This document shows positions 37,940 through 49,562 of a DNA stretch of 64,000 nt, piece after piece. Source of the stretch: Amphiduros pacificus (Eukaryota > Annelida > Polychaeta > Phyllodocida > Hesionidae). Positions within the stretch are counted from its first letter, which is position 1; the number at the start of each line of letters is the position of its first letter. Below the pieces are notes generated by a model that saw nothing but the letters and a program-made list of their open reading frames with translations, ran no database searches and was not told the DNA's origin. The stretch covers positions 37,593,822 through 37,657,821 of the forward strand of contig OX439008.1 of the NCBI GenBank assembly GCA_949316495.1, given 5' to 3'. Both the position numbers and the translations under genes were made by a program.

Positions 37940-38558
37940 GCATTTTTGTTGAAATTCTCCTCAAAACATGATATGGCATAATATTCACATAACAATGATT
38001 TGACTAACTTAAAGTATTTATTTGTTTATTCCTTCATATGATATTGTCAAATGAAGGTATTTATTAATCCATTTGTGTTATTAATATTAGAAATTTAGAC
38101 AGTGTTTTATTATTGGGGTTTTAAACCAGAAATTCCGTAACAAAACACATATTTTTCAGTGGTATCGTGGAATATGCAATTTGCAGTGATACCATACACC
38201 AGACAATTTAAAAAAACTAGAGAAATAATTAGTCAAAATATGACTTATTTTTGCAATGTAACCTTTAAATTAATTGTGAAATTTACCTTGACTGAAAGGT
38301 ACAACACATCATGAACATTCGTAACAGTTGATTTTTCATAAATTTTGGACTTTAAAATATTCACTGTGTTGGAACATGGAGTAATTACTCCATGGTTGGA
38401 AGTAATGCACCGATTCGTGATTTCTTTTTTTTATTTAAAAGGTATCATTCAGCTTGTTGTCATAAGTGGCATCTTGAATGTTTGGTGATGTCAAAAAATA
38501 TTTCATTGCATTGTAACACTGTCAAATGTACATTCAGACCTTGATTGTGTCCAACCCG
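36460..38558. repeat. Large inverted repeat (about 2.1 kb)
   Basis: The left arm (about 36460-37390) and right arm (about 37395-38558) are reverse complements over nearly their whole length. Matching anchors are AAGGTCTGAATGTACA (36472, and right edge near 38545), the ATATTTTTTGATGTCACC region (36515 and 38490), GGAATTTCTGGTTTTAAAC (36832 and 38122), GATGAGATGTCAAGTGGACA (37111 and 37670) and GTGTACGTACCCC (37011 and 37770). The arms differ by substitutions and by a ~175-bp length difference. The copy is therefore not recent, yet still hairpin-capable. The outer motif GGTTGGACACAATCAAGGTC also occurs once more at about 35723. I find no transposase frame. It could be a foldback-type or non-autonomous DNA element, or a simple inverted duplication. 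Confidence 0.8.
38375..38394. repeat. Perfect 20-bp palindrome
   Basis: CATGGAGTAATTACTCCATG is a perfect palindrome in the right arm of the inverted repeat, flanked by further imperfect symmetry (TTGGAA on one side, GTTGGAA on the other). The corresponding place in the left arm lacks it, so it was inserted in one arm or lost from the other. The centre TAATTA matches a homeodomain core, but a functional site cannot be inferred. Confidence 0.7.
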
Positions 38559-38599
38559 TCTATCAAAATCAAATTTTGTTTTTATTTGGATATCAAAAT

Positions 38600-38771
38600 C
38601 CCACAAGAGCCCCTTTCAACACACCCTTTATTTATTCCGTTTCGTTTGCCACGCTAAGGAAATTCGACTTTTATCCGATCTCGCTGTTTATCCTCCGGGC
38701 ACTTTCAAGATGGTGGCCTCCATTACTGTGAGGACTCCCACTGGGATTCGGCCAGAAAATTACTACAAAAG
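38600..38771 (+). promoter_or_regulatory. Candidate promoter and first exon of gene 2
   Basis: A CpG-richer stretch with TTCGACTTTTATCCGATCTC and CCTCCGGGCACTTTCAAG leads to AAGATGGTGGCC (YY1-like, ATG at 38710). It ends at a good splice donor, CAAAAG|GTATGTTT (38772). The gene 2 coding exon begins at an acceptor at 41047, so a 2.27-kb intron joining them is natural. If spliced so, the ATG at 38710 opens a 25-codon upstream ORF that ends in TGA-free sequence at the ATG-TAA just after the junction. That could damp translation of gene 2. The exon start is not defined, and transcript data are needed to confirm the join. Confidence 0.4.
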
Positions 38772-41046
38772 GTATGTTTTATTTCTTAGTCAAACTTAAT
38801 TCCACAAGCAAAACAATTCTAGCAAAACAGGGAATAGATAGAACACAATATGTCACATGAAAAACGTTTACATAAGATAATATCAGTGAAAAACTTAAGT
38901 GTGGGAAAGTTCAACTTCGAAGTTGTTGAAAATGAATATGGCTTCCTGTCTTACATTGTATGAGTTGAACTGAGGTTGAACTGTGTGCCCCGGGCAAGCA
39001 GATACAAGCCCAAGCCCGGCCGAATGCGGGTCCATACGGGCACCACAAAGAGTCCATACTGGATATGTGTTCACAGACATGTCGACGCAATAACAATTTT
39101 CAATCCTGTCATTTACCTTGCATTTGACAAGAACAACTCATCTCAAAAAGTTTTGTTTATTTAGAACATAAGTAATGTTGACATAATCGGCTTGGGACTA
39201 TACCATGGTATTGGTAGTTGCCATGTCAGATCGAATTTTATTGTATAAAGTATGAAGCACTGGTCAGACTCTCAACAATACTCATGCCAGGTGCATGTAC
39301 ATATTTCTTATGAGACTTAACCTCACTTTCTTGTATCACATTCAGGAAATGCATTTTTGTTACTGCCCTACTCTCTGACATTTTAACCTGACATTTACTT
39401 TTTTGACCAAACTGAACAGTCAATCTGCCTTTGTTTCCTTAAACCCAAACTGATAGGAAAAATGTTAAGATCCAATGGACAGGAAGGACATTACTGTCCC
39501 CATTGTTCTTACTATATACTGTCATTTTGTAACATTGTGTACGCCACTTTAATCATGAAGCCTTGTACTTATACCCTAAGACATCGGCAAAATAGACTTG
39601 AAATCCACTGTTGGTTATGGCTGCAAATTGCTTCATAAATGATCTTGTCAATCCTTTTCGACAAAATAGAAGCAGAGGTAGCCAAGATTTCTTTACAAGT
39701 AGAAAATTTACTTGCCCTTGGAAGATGAAATATCAGCTCAGGAAAATTCATTGAATTCTAGCTGTCTGCTCTCCCTGATTTTTAGTTGGTCCGTGAAAAT
39801 TTGACAGGATTGGCTCGAGAGAGCAGTGCATGGTATGAAATATCAGTGCATGACATGAAATATGAAATATCGCAAATTTCTGTTTGCCTTTCTGCAAGAT
39901 GGGAGGGAAATTTCCAATTCACATCATTCATTAACAAGTCAGTGTCAACACTAATACATTTTTGTTTTCAATCTTTATATAAGTATATTGCCATCTGCGT
40001 AATATATGTCACCATTCCGAAAGCAAAAGTGAGAAAAACAACAATGTAAAACCAATGCACTGTTCTTAATGTGCTGTGTGCAAACAGTAGGGTCAAATAT
40101 GATTGTAGCACCATGAAAATGCAGCAGATATGGGAGAGCGGATGGCAAGAATTCTTGAGTTGTTAATTTTCAATCCAATATGACAGCCACAACTGTGTAA
40201 CCACCACCCTCTCTTTTCTCAAAGTCTCACACTGAATTTATATTGAGCTTCCAAGAATGAGGCACTGGAGGTGATTGGCATTTCAATTTCTTGGTGGAGC
40301 CATAGTATTGCAAATTTGAAAACTTGCAGAAAGCTTTTGACTTTTTTTTTATTTATAAAAAAATTACAAACAATCTTTGATACAGTCAGCATAGCTAATA
40401 TAGATAAAAGTATATGATGTATTAGCTGTCAATTCCTGTATCTTTTGCCATTATATAGGATCACAGAAATTATTGCCAAGAACACTTTTCCAAAGCTGTT
40501 TGGTAATGCTTTTTTGTCCTATTTTAGTACTAATGTAGAAATTTACCACCATTATTTGTAGTTAAAATGAAATCAAGACATCAAGTACATCAATATAATT
40601 TCCATCTTGTTACAGTGTAGTAAATTATCATTTTCATTACACATGTACTTGTATTAGGTGTAGTATGATTAATGGATAGTATAAATGAAAAGGGGTCTAT
40701 TTTCAGCAGTTGAGCAGCTTTCTTGAACTTTGAATACATTCTATTTTGGCGTAAAAAGAAAGTAGTTCCTTAACAAAATCTATCACCAGGAGACACTCAC
40801 CACCAACACCTATAAACTTCATGCCATTATATATTATTCATATTGTTGTTTCAAGCAATATTTTGAAGCAGAAACTAAGTGAAAATATTGAACTTTGATA
40901 TTTGTTTAATTCCTCACAAAAGAAGATTGGTTTCAAAATCAAATGCACAGTGAATGTACTATTGGCTGGGATTAGAAGAGTCATTGTGGACAATTTTTCT
41001 CATTAATAAATCAGGCTTATTATAATGGTTTTATTCTGTATTTCAG
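38772..41046 (+). other. Probable 5'UTR intron of gene 2
   Basis: AT-rich, without coding evidence. Bounded by the donor at 38772 and the acceptor TTTTATTCTGTATTTCAG ending at 41046. Overlapping short frames at 38895-39164 come from a small GC-richer patch and carry no domain. The assignment as an intron depends on the first-exon call. Confidence 0.4.
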
Positions 41047-41099
41047 ATGCCAACAGATGTAACACAATATTAGACTCCAGCTTCAACAAGCCGTCCAAG
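41029..41099 (+). other. Splice acceptor, 5'UTR and micro-uORF of gene 2
   Basis: The acceptor TATTTCAG ends at 41046. The exon then begins directly with ATGCCAACAGATGTAAC, which opens an 8-codon frame ending in TAG at 41073, entirely before the main start at 41100. Its placement at the exon edge makes it a possible translational brake. This is inferred from sequence alone. Confidence 0.5.
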
Positions 41100-42905
41100 A
41101 TGTCTGAAAAACATGTGATATCAGCATTGCTGAAGGAGTCAATCCTTCAGTTGTGCAAAGCCAGTGTGCCTTCAAATGAACATATTGAAGTGGACGGTAT
41201 AGTCTGTATCACTCTCGGAAATGATACTCAGCAGATCGTTGTCAAAGTACACGAAAAAATTGCCCTTGAAGAATGCACAAAGGGAAGAAAGTCAATTCCT
41301 GACTCGGGTCCTGAAGATTCACAAATTGTCACTAAAAGAGGCTCAACTTTATCTCAGGTAAAAGAGATGCCAGAAAAAGCAAAAGATGCGCAAGAATCAA
41401 ACAGTAAACTGTCTCAAATTGAAGAAAAGAAACAAAAAGAAGTGGGGAAAGTGGCTGCAGAGTGCTGTGTGGAGGAGAATGGGGGGTCACAGGAGGTGGG
41501 AGTGATAGAGGTGGAAGACTATGATGCAGACAGCCCCATGCAGCAGTCAGTTAACTGCGAGTACTGTCACATGGTGGTGGTGTCCGCAGAGGCTCTCGTG
41601 GTCCACTGGCAGTCAACACACAATGCCTATGTCTGCCAGGAGTGCTGTAAGCCATTCATGAAGAGACCTAACTATGTGAGACACATGAAAATGCATGAAA
41701 ACCGGTCTGACAGTGAGAAAGGACAGAGTGGCATGAGTGCAATGGCTGGAGTCTGGCGGTGTGGCATCTGTGAAGAGGAACACACTTCCAATCTCACTCT
41801 CGTGCAGCACATGCAGACCTGTCATAATTTTGAGCAACAACTAAGCTGCTGTCTCTGTCAGGAGTGTTTCCCCAATAAAACTTCTTTTGTGGTTCACCGT
41901 GGACTGGCGCATGCAGGTGTGACAGATATTATGTGCACAGCGTGCGAGGTCGGCTTCCATGAGTTTGAGCTTGAGCTTCACAATAAAGAGTGTGATGGCA
42001 TCCAGTACATGACAGCGGCCAGCAGCTCCTCCATGAAGCGAGGCGGTGGGGAAGACCTGGAGGAATCGGCAGCCAAACGCGCCCATACTGACGACAGCCT
42101 GGACTCACTCCTCCCTCACGTCCTCAGCTCACAAAATCTCAGTCTACGCAGACAAAAAGAACTCTTTCTTGCAATGTATGAGAACCCAAACCAAAACAAC
42201 AACAGTTCAGATAAGGTAAAGCCTTCAAGTTCGCCACAAGGGGGCAGTGTAGTTCCCTTCCGATGGCACCAGCCGGTTTCGGACGAGTCACCCTCACCTC
42301 CTAGCAAGAAATCTAGTCCCGTCAAAAAACCTCAGAAATCATCCCACTACACACCACCCAAGACGCGTATCCTGTTGTCAAATGGACGGCATGGCCACGC
42401 TAAGGGGCCTTTTAGATGTGGTCTCTGTGACGAGTTAACATTTAATATTCAGGACTTCACTAAACACAATATGGAAACACATTGGCGACATGTCTGTCCC
42501 TTCTGTGCACAGACTTTTGCAACTAGAAGAAATGTCAAGCGTCACATGAGGAAACATACAGGGGAGCAGCCGTACACCTGCCACATATGTAACAAATCCT
42601 TCTACAGAGATGACGACCTACGGCGACATAAAGTGCTGCATGATAAACCAAACTTTTACTCCCCGAGACCCAATTCTGATGGCTCCCTGTACATGGATTC
42701 CTTTCCTACAATGGGAAATGATGAAGATGAGTTGCTGGCAGCAGATATAGCTTATCAGACCGAGGACAGGATTGGTGCATTGACAGAAAAGTATATGAGA
42801 GAGCTCAACTCCAGTCCGGACACCTCGGGAGATGGTGGCGCTAGGAACCACGAACCTAGGAACCACGACCTGGCCGCTGTCAAGATTAAGGTTGAGCTTG
42901 ACTAG
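41100..42905 (+). CDS. C2H2 zinc-finger protein with novel N-terminal module (paralogue 2)
   Basis: 601 residues, one exon, probable nuclear regulator. The N-terminal module spans residues 6-55 (ALLKESILQLCK, IEVDGIVCITL, QQIVVKVHEK) and matches the genes at 21.4 and 55.1 kb. Eight C2H2-like fingers follow: 151-174, 177-199, 219-242, 248-271, a Cys-terminated degenerate finger at 277-298, and the terminal block 438-461, 464-486 and 492-514 with a TGEQP linker. Basic patches (near KKSSPVKKPQK) could serve nuclear import. The C-terminus ends VKIKVELD, containing a SUMO-type IKVE. The open frame extends upstream to an ATG at 41025, but that lies inside the intron's pyrimidine tract. The exon starts at 41047, so I use the next in-frame Met, CCAAGATGT at 41100, which also aligns with the paralogue starts. 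A short out-of-frame ATG (41047-41073) precedes it. Confidence 0.93.
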   Translation: MSEKHVISALLKESILQLCKASVPSNEHIEVDGIVCITLGNDTQQIVVKVHEKIALEECTKGRKSIPDSGPEDSQIVTKRGSTLSQVKEMPEKAKDAQESNSKLSQIEEKKQKEVGKVAAECCVEENGGSQEVGVIEVEDYDADSPMQQSVNCEYCHMVVVSAEALVVHWQSTHNAYVCQECCKPFMKRPNYVRHMKMHENRSDSEKGQSGMSAMAGVWRCGICEEEHTSNLTLVQHMQTCHNFEQQLSCCLCQECFPNKTSFVVHRGLAHAGVTDIMCTACEVGFHEFELELHNKECDGIQYMTAASSSSMKRGGGEDLEESAAKRAHTDDSLDSLLPHVLSSQNLSLRRQKELFLAMYENPNQNNNSSDKVKPSSSPQGGSVVPFRWHQPVSDESPSPPSKKSSPVKKPQKSSHYTPPKTRILLSNGRHGHAKGPFRCGLCDELTFNIQDFTKHNMETHWRHVCPFCAQTFATRRNVKRHMRKHTGEQPYTCHICNKSFYRDDDLRRHKVLHDKPNFYSPRPNSDGSLYMDSFPTMGNDEDELLAADIAYQTEDRIGALTEKYMRELNSSPDTSGDGGARNHEPRNHDLAAVKIKVELD

Positions 42906-45900
42906 ATCTCTCAGCTTACATATTGCAAAATGTGTGGCCTCAAAGAATACTTTTTTTTTAATAATGAGTTTATATTTATACCTTGATGATTATGAAGAAT
43001 GTATTTATAAAATATTTTTTCTGAATCGTTTGCTAGATTCTAATTTTACATGAGGGCTACGGTTGCTTACAGATTTCCACTGGCAAACAAATCATTTTGT
43101 ATATGAAAACATAAGTGCTAATACAATGTAGACATGCTTCTACACACTTCTTTGGACAATTATATTTGTAACTCATGCATCTGTATATATTAAAAAGAAA
43201 GAAATATTACACGTGTGATATAAAGGTGTTCATGGTAGCAAGTGATTTTTTTAGATATACAATTGTTCGTCTCAAAAAAAGACATCAGTACATAAGCGAA
43301 AATGTGCCTTTAGCATCAAACTTCGCATCCAAGTAATCAAATTGTTAACATAAATATTACACTTTTTGTGATAAATTAATGAAATATACTCTTAGATAAT
43401 CATGTACATATAATGTTATACATATTTGCTGTTTAGCTTCACTATTATGTCGGGTTAAACATGTGCCTGTGAAGAGAATATACTTGTGAAATCACATTAT
43501 TAAAGGGTACCCTGTGTACTGACAAAGGTGGCATATCCCTTCATAGGCCTCTTGACTTGTTCTCAGAAGAAATATATATATTTAAAAGTCCCATCTTGCA
43601 TTACTGGTATTTGTATTTTTTTCATCTGCAGCTGACTGTCTTACAATTTTATTACTATGCTCACTCCATAGATTTTCCCCAGAAAGTATCAAAATTATTC
43701 TGAAAAACCTTTTATATCATAGTGTTAATATATTTTAATATTTGTAAGTCAAAAAAATGATCTGTTATTCTCCATTTGTAGATTTTTATTTAGATATATT
43801 TTCTTTCTTTAGGCTTGTCCCCAAATTGTCAGGGAATTTTAATTTGGCACCAAAATTAGACTGTCACACAAACTGATGATTTTAACGAGTCAAATGTGCC
43901 AGTATTCACAGGTCCAGTTCCACATTACTGTGCATGTATATTTCAATCTTTCATAAATAATTTATTCTGAAAGATCCCAATTGCATAGTATAAGTCTGGG
44001 ATGTGACAATGATAACCAGATAACATTGACTAATACTCAGACCTCTTGCCACCATTCTGTTTGTGATTATTTCATAGTGTTGAGATTATATAACTTCAAC
44101 AATATATAGTTTTAAAGCAATTCAACTTTTGACTATGAACTGTTTGTTGACAATGTGACTTTTTGTAGTATAATATATGTCATTGCCATTATGTTTAAGA
44201 CAAATTATTTGTCCGTCCAGTCATTTCTTAAATATAACAAGAATATATTGAATTTAACTCACCAGAGAATTGGTAATTAGTTTTTCTGTGGTTACTGTTG
44301 TTGCAAATATGTAGTCTAGTATAAAATACAATGTGCCTTAATTAATTATCTTTTGATCAATGTCACTATTTTTTGTCAATTTTGTTATAACAGTGAGCAT
44401 GACATGGAAATGAGATTAATCAAATATTTTATTATAGGAAAGAGTTCAAATTTTAGAGTAGTGTTAAAAATATACTTGTTTGGATACTTGTTACTGTTAA
44501 AACTGTTATGTAATTTTATTCTGCATCCCATAACTCTAAGGATAATATGCATCAGTTTATGTGAAGTACATACAATTGATCAATATTTTATCAATATAAA
44601 GTTCTACATAAATTGATGCAATGTTATAGCCTGAAAAAAATAGATATTGAGTCTAACTACATAAATATGCACAAAATATATACATTTCTTCCCAGTAATT
44701 ATTGGGGCTGTATGTTTCAATAAAACTTTGTGGGAAAAGAAAATGTTCCACTATTTAGAAAGTTAATATGGATGAAAAGAGCCCCTAAAATGTTTACTTT
44801 TGGACTTGTCATGTGCTTACTGTAGCTAGGTCAAATATGATTTATGTTTGTTGTTAATTATGCACAGTCAAATTTATTCTACAATTATTGCACTTTTAAA
44901 CATGCAAATGAAACACTTTTCCATTTATACTAATCAAAACTCAGTGTGATATTGTTATGTACAAACACCTGGTGTATAAAATGTGAACTAAATGCTCTGT
45001 ATTTGAAGAGTTCAGATTGCCATATGGTAGAATGAGACAATTAGTAGTAGACAATGGTGCTAGATATGATAATGCAGGAGACAGCAACACACATAAAACA
45101 GGTCAAATTTAACATTTCAATTTTGTTATAAAAATGTTATGTGGAATACTTGTCATTTTTGTGTGTCATAAACCAGATACTTTACCAAAAGTGGATGGTG
45201 ATTCAGATTTAAGACATCTTTGATGATAAAATAAAAGTGACCTTAATCAATGCTAAACCATGCAAATTATAGGTTAAATATTTGCACAATATTATATAAT
45301 TATGAAAGAATCTTCTTTTGAAATATTGTTTATTTTCACATGTATGTTCAGCAACAGATCAGTAACAAATATTTTGCAAAGGGTTTTTGAAAATAGTAAT
45401 GTGCAATAGGTGGCCAGATTATTTCAAAACTGCTCAGATAAATGACAGATTAAAGATAATGTTAACCCTGAAGGGAATGCAGCATTCAGATGTTACGAAC
45501 AAAATTATTTTCTCAATGGTACAAACATATTCATTTTGAGGTCTTGCATGCTGGTGAGCTTTGGTTTGTTGCCACTTAATATAGATATGATTTCAGCCAC
45601 AACTGTGCACTTTGTATAGATCTGCCTTTCTGTTGCCATTGCAGATGATTACAGGTACTAGAAATTCAGAACTCTTAAATTTCAAATCATTGACCATTTT
45701 TATTGGAAGCCCCAAAATTATTACAATGATTGTAAACTTCCAAGAGGTTTTTTTCTCCCCTGATACCACTTAGTTTATGTTCCAGAATAAAGAGTTACCA
45801 AGTGGGGTGAAAAACGGAAAGCTTGGTCAAAGACTGATATTCGTCCATAAAAATCTTGAGGATCCTTGCCCTTTTACTGGGATGAAAATTTAAGCCTGGC

Positions 45901-48900
45901 AGACTTATAATTCATTTTATAGCATTTCACTAGAAGTTACCGCACGAGAGAAAAGCTGCATCCATTCTTACCAGCCTGAGTGTCTTCAAAATGGCTTCAA
46001 ACAAATCAGTTATATTTGTATTGCATGTATATAAAAACTAAAATAAAACCAAATGTTGAGAATATATTAATCAATTATAAATAAATGATTTAATAAATGG
46101 ACATCCATTGCACTAAGAAGCACAAACATTTTAAGGCAATACTAAATTTATACTGAAGAATGTGTTTCATAGCATCTAACAATTTTTAAAACTATGTGCA
46201 CAACTTTTAATTTTTCTTGTGGTATTAACATCATATTATTCTGATAAGAAATGTCCAGCAAGTTGAATTTGAACAACATATTGTTATTCAGGACAAACTT
46301 GTTATGTAAATTCATCATGATCAATTTTTTGACAGTTTATCAGAAGCTAATATCTCGCAAGTGTGTCTGCCTTTATGATCTGTACATAATGAAGTGAAAT
46401 ACTTTTATTGATAAATTATATGTTGGTAAATATTTAGTCATAAAATTACAAAAAGGATGATCTATTTATCATCTAAGAAATGAAACTGTCATGTTATGGA
46501 AGTAACTAAACTATCATTTTACATATTTTATGCGGTCTTGTTGAAAATGCTACATTTGAAATACTGATTATTCAAGTTTGAAAGTTATTGGTGTTTTATC
46601 AACAGGACAAGTTTAAAATGAACTATTTATAAGAATATTTTGATGAAATGATTTTTTCACGAGGAAAGGCAGTGCTTCCAGAGAAGAAAGGTTCAAGAAG
46701 TTTTAACAGCTTCTCAGGGATGGTAGTGTTTTTAGAGATCCAATATTGCAGAAAATAGCATTAGCAGTAAGATAGGTTTGGAAATTTTTAGGATAATTTG
46801 ATCAAAGCAAGTTTTGCTTCATGGAGAGACATCTTGTTTAAGACCATAAATTATAAGAGATTATATTTAATGAAAAGGGTAGAATGATAAAAATATCCTG
46901 GTAAAATGCATGCTAAAATGATATGATGTAGTGTTGTAGGTAGATGTTCAAATACTGTTCCATTTTGTATGGGCAAACTATTCTTCTAAATAAAGGTTTT
47001 TAAAAAGATTCTCTTTCTCATATTCACCGTTTTCTTTCATTATAGACGATTTTATGAAGCTCAGTCACCTGGTATTTTTTCTGATTAATTTTATACACAG
47101 CAAGATGTGATCCATGTGAGACTATGGGGTTTTGGCACAGAGCGTATTTTGGCATGTTTAGAATAGGAGGGTGGTCAGAGGCTCAGAGCATGCTGTATAT
47201 AAGTAAGCTCTGTAATCGAGGTCCTCGTGTTCACAGCAATGCTGTAAATATACAAATAGATATTTTGGCCATATCAGAGTTAACCGTCATGAAAATCCAA
47301 TTAAAAACATTTTTTTCTGAATGTGAAATTCTCTTTTAAATTAAAATGTTTAAGACCCAAAATATTAGGGCAAATGTATTTTACTTTTTTTTGATCGTGG
47401 ATACCTGAGTGATTGAACATGCAGTCTGCAGCCATTAATGTCATCCTTACCCTGGTCATTGTTTTTGGGGGCATTTCTTTTTCTCTAAAAACATTCTGGC
47501 AATAATTCAGTTTCCCAGTAACCAAAAATATCAAAGGATCTCTTTCCCAGTCTGTCCCCTGCTAGCATAACTTACAGCAGTTTGTGGCTCTTGACAAGGA
47601 GTGTCCTCCGGTGAGATTTTTTTTGTTACTCATTTTACCTTATTTTCGTTTTAACGCTAACTTAAACATTTTCAAAAAAAGTAAGGGAAACTACTTAACT
47701 ACTTCAGTATTCTTTTCATATGAACTTTCCAGTAATCATATTACACTCATTCATACACATGCATGTATGTTATAAAATATTTATTTAAGGGTATCTATGG
47801 ATCTTTTCAATGAGTGCCCCCTTGTGGCAGAGAAAATAAACAAAATACTGTACATACTTTATGGGAATTAGTACATTTAGTGTTAAAATACATTCCCTTT
47901 TAAAAATAAAAGCATTAATGGCATTAATCAATATTTAAACACTATAATATTTGAATTATAAGGTATGATTACAAGAATATTTCTTTCAAAATATTATTTT
48001 TGTCTTCATTTTCATTGGTTTTGATCAGAAATGAACAAGCAAATTAGTCCTGGAGATTACACAGCAGGAGTAGGCCTGTTTTTAGCTGTTCATTTCATTC
48101 CATTGGGAAGAATTCACTGTGATCCTAGCGAAACAAGATTTTTTCACTTGCACTTGTATAAGTTGGAAATAAAAGGGAGGTTTGGCAATCAGAGAGGTGA
48201 AAAAATGAATATTTTTGAAATGGTAAAGTGTGTACTTTACCTCTATTTTTCTCTTAATATTTTTTTGAAAAATAGAACACCTGTTTCACTAGGATCACAG
48301 TAAATATTGTGAAAATCACTTTTACCAGAGATATTTAAAGAGATTGGAAAGACAAGTCTGCCACTAGATGTCAGCGCGGTGCACCATCCAACTCAGACAT
48401 GCAAATGTTGTGGATCAGCAATTCTTCCATTCTTGATGTCATTAATGTACGATTAACATAGATATGTGAAAAGTAAGTAGTTCTTGTAATAATTTCTTGC
48501 AAAAAAAGACATATTTATTAAGTCCGCGGGTCCGTGTTGTCGGTCCACAGGCACAGCTATGACCCAAGAAATTTCTGTATACCAAGTTTTAATTTCCTCT
48601 TATAAGTGGTTGCTGAGATATGCTCCTTACAAAATTTATGACCTTGAGGTCACTGAAGCTAAGGTAAATAGTGACATAACGAAGATTTGCATGAATCTGA
48701 ATCCTCACCTCTATATCTAATTCTATATGAAGTATGAAACTTGTATTATTGGTAGTTTTGAAGATTTTTTCCTGAATTAAAGCAATTAAAAAAATTACTG
48801 TGTATTCACCATATTTTCAATTGAATAACATAGAAAGCCTCAATAATAGGATTGATCACAATGACAACTAAACTTTTTTCTCTTGGTAATACAAGTAAAA

Positions 48901-49049
48901 TTTCAGACATTCATCCATAGAGAATGGCCAACTTAGCTTGATGATCATTATGGCTGAAGAAAATATGCGATTTTCTAAAAGATTTGTTGACAGATAAGAT
49001 GTACAGACATTGCGAAGTTAGACCAGACTGAATCTGTCAAAACTACCGG
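42906..49049. other. Gene 2 3' flank and gene-free region
   Basis: Probable 3'UTR, then AT-rich intergenic DNA. Candidate polyadenylation signals are ATTAAA near 43499 and AATAAA at 44717. Open frames of 60-90 codons have no domains. A stretch at 48515-48700 (GTGGTTGCTGAGATATG, then GACCTTGAGGTCA) reads like fragments of dispersed repeats I associate with mollusc genomes, but I cannot name the family. No RNA gene was found. Confidence 0.4.
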
Positions 49050-49060
49050 TAATAAATGAG

Positions 49061-49141
49061 TTTGTATGTTTGTTTGTTTGGGGTTTTACATCACTTTCAA
49101 CATTTTTTTAGTCAATTCGTGATGAGACCTACTTGTAGCAG

Positions 49142-49189
<48 letters not shown>

Positions 49190-49551
49190 GTAATAATAAT
49201 AATAATAATAATAATTTGTATAGCACCATATCAGACTAGGTCTGCTCATGGCGCTCTCACAGATGTTTTCTATAAAGATACGTCTTTAGCGTTTTCTTGA
49301 ACGAGTCTACTGTTTTCTACTGATTGAAGTGTCTAGATATAGTGCTACCTCACTGAATTGTCATGTCGCAGGTCCTGGACATGACAACCCACCCAGTCAC
49401 AGTTTTACTGGCCTAAGCTCATGTGTGGAATTGTATCATGGTTTCAATCTTGGCATGGCAAGGGATCAAACCCATGACGTTTGGATCACCACAGGGGAAC
49501 TTGTGCTAATAAGTTAGCGTTATAACCAACTGCACCACGGCTGTGGCCTCC
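49061..49551 (-). mobile_element. tRNA-derived SINE, interrupted by a nested insertion
   Basis: Read on the minus strand, the head (right edge) has a tRNA-like polymerase III promoter: A-box GGTGCAGTTGG and B-box GGGTTTGATCC. The body matches the copy at 58154-58474, and the element ends in an AAACAAAC-type tail. An 11-bp direct repeat, TAATAAATGAG, flanks it (49050-49060 and 49552-49562), a clear target-site duplication. A 190-bp sequence (49145-49334) is inserted in the body. The family belongs to the broad animal tRNA-SINE class. I cannot name the subfamily without a repeat database. Confidence 0.85.
49145..49334 (-). mobile_element. LINE 3' fragment nested in the SINE
   Basis: Relative to the 58-kb SINE copy this stretch is extra and is flanked by AGATA on both sides (49140-49144, 49335-49339), consistent with a short target-site duplication. 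On the minus strand it reads SFKKTLKTYLYRKHL followed by a stop, the usual form of a LINE ORF2 C-terminus. A short 3'UTR and a long (AAT)n tail (49142-49214 on the + strand) follow. It is a 5'-truncated copy, younger than the SINE it entered. Confidence 0.7.
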
Positions 49552-49562
49552 TAATAAATGAG

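Noticed and set aside
41025-41099. Upstream in-frame ATG of gene 2
   Set aside because: It lies in the pyrimidine tract of the intron before the acceptor at 41046, and the paralogues align from the Met at 41100.
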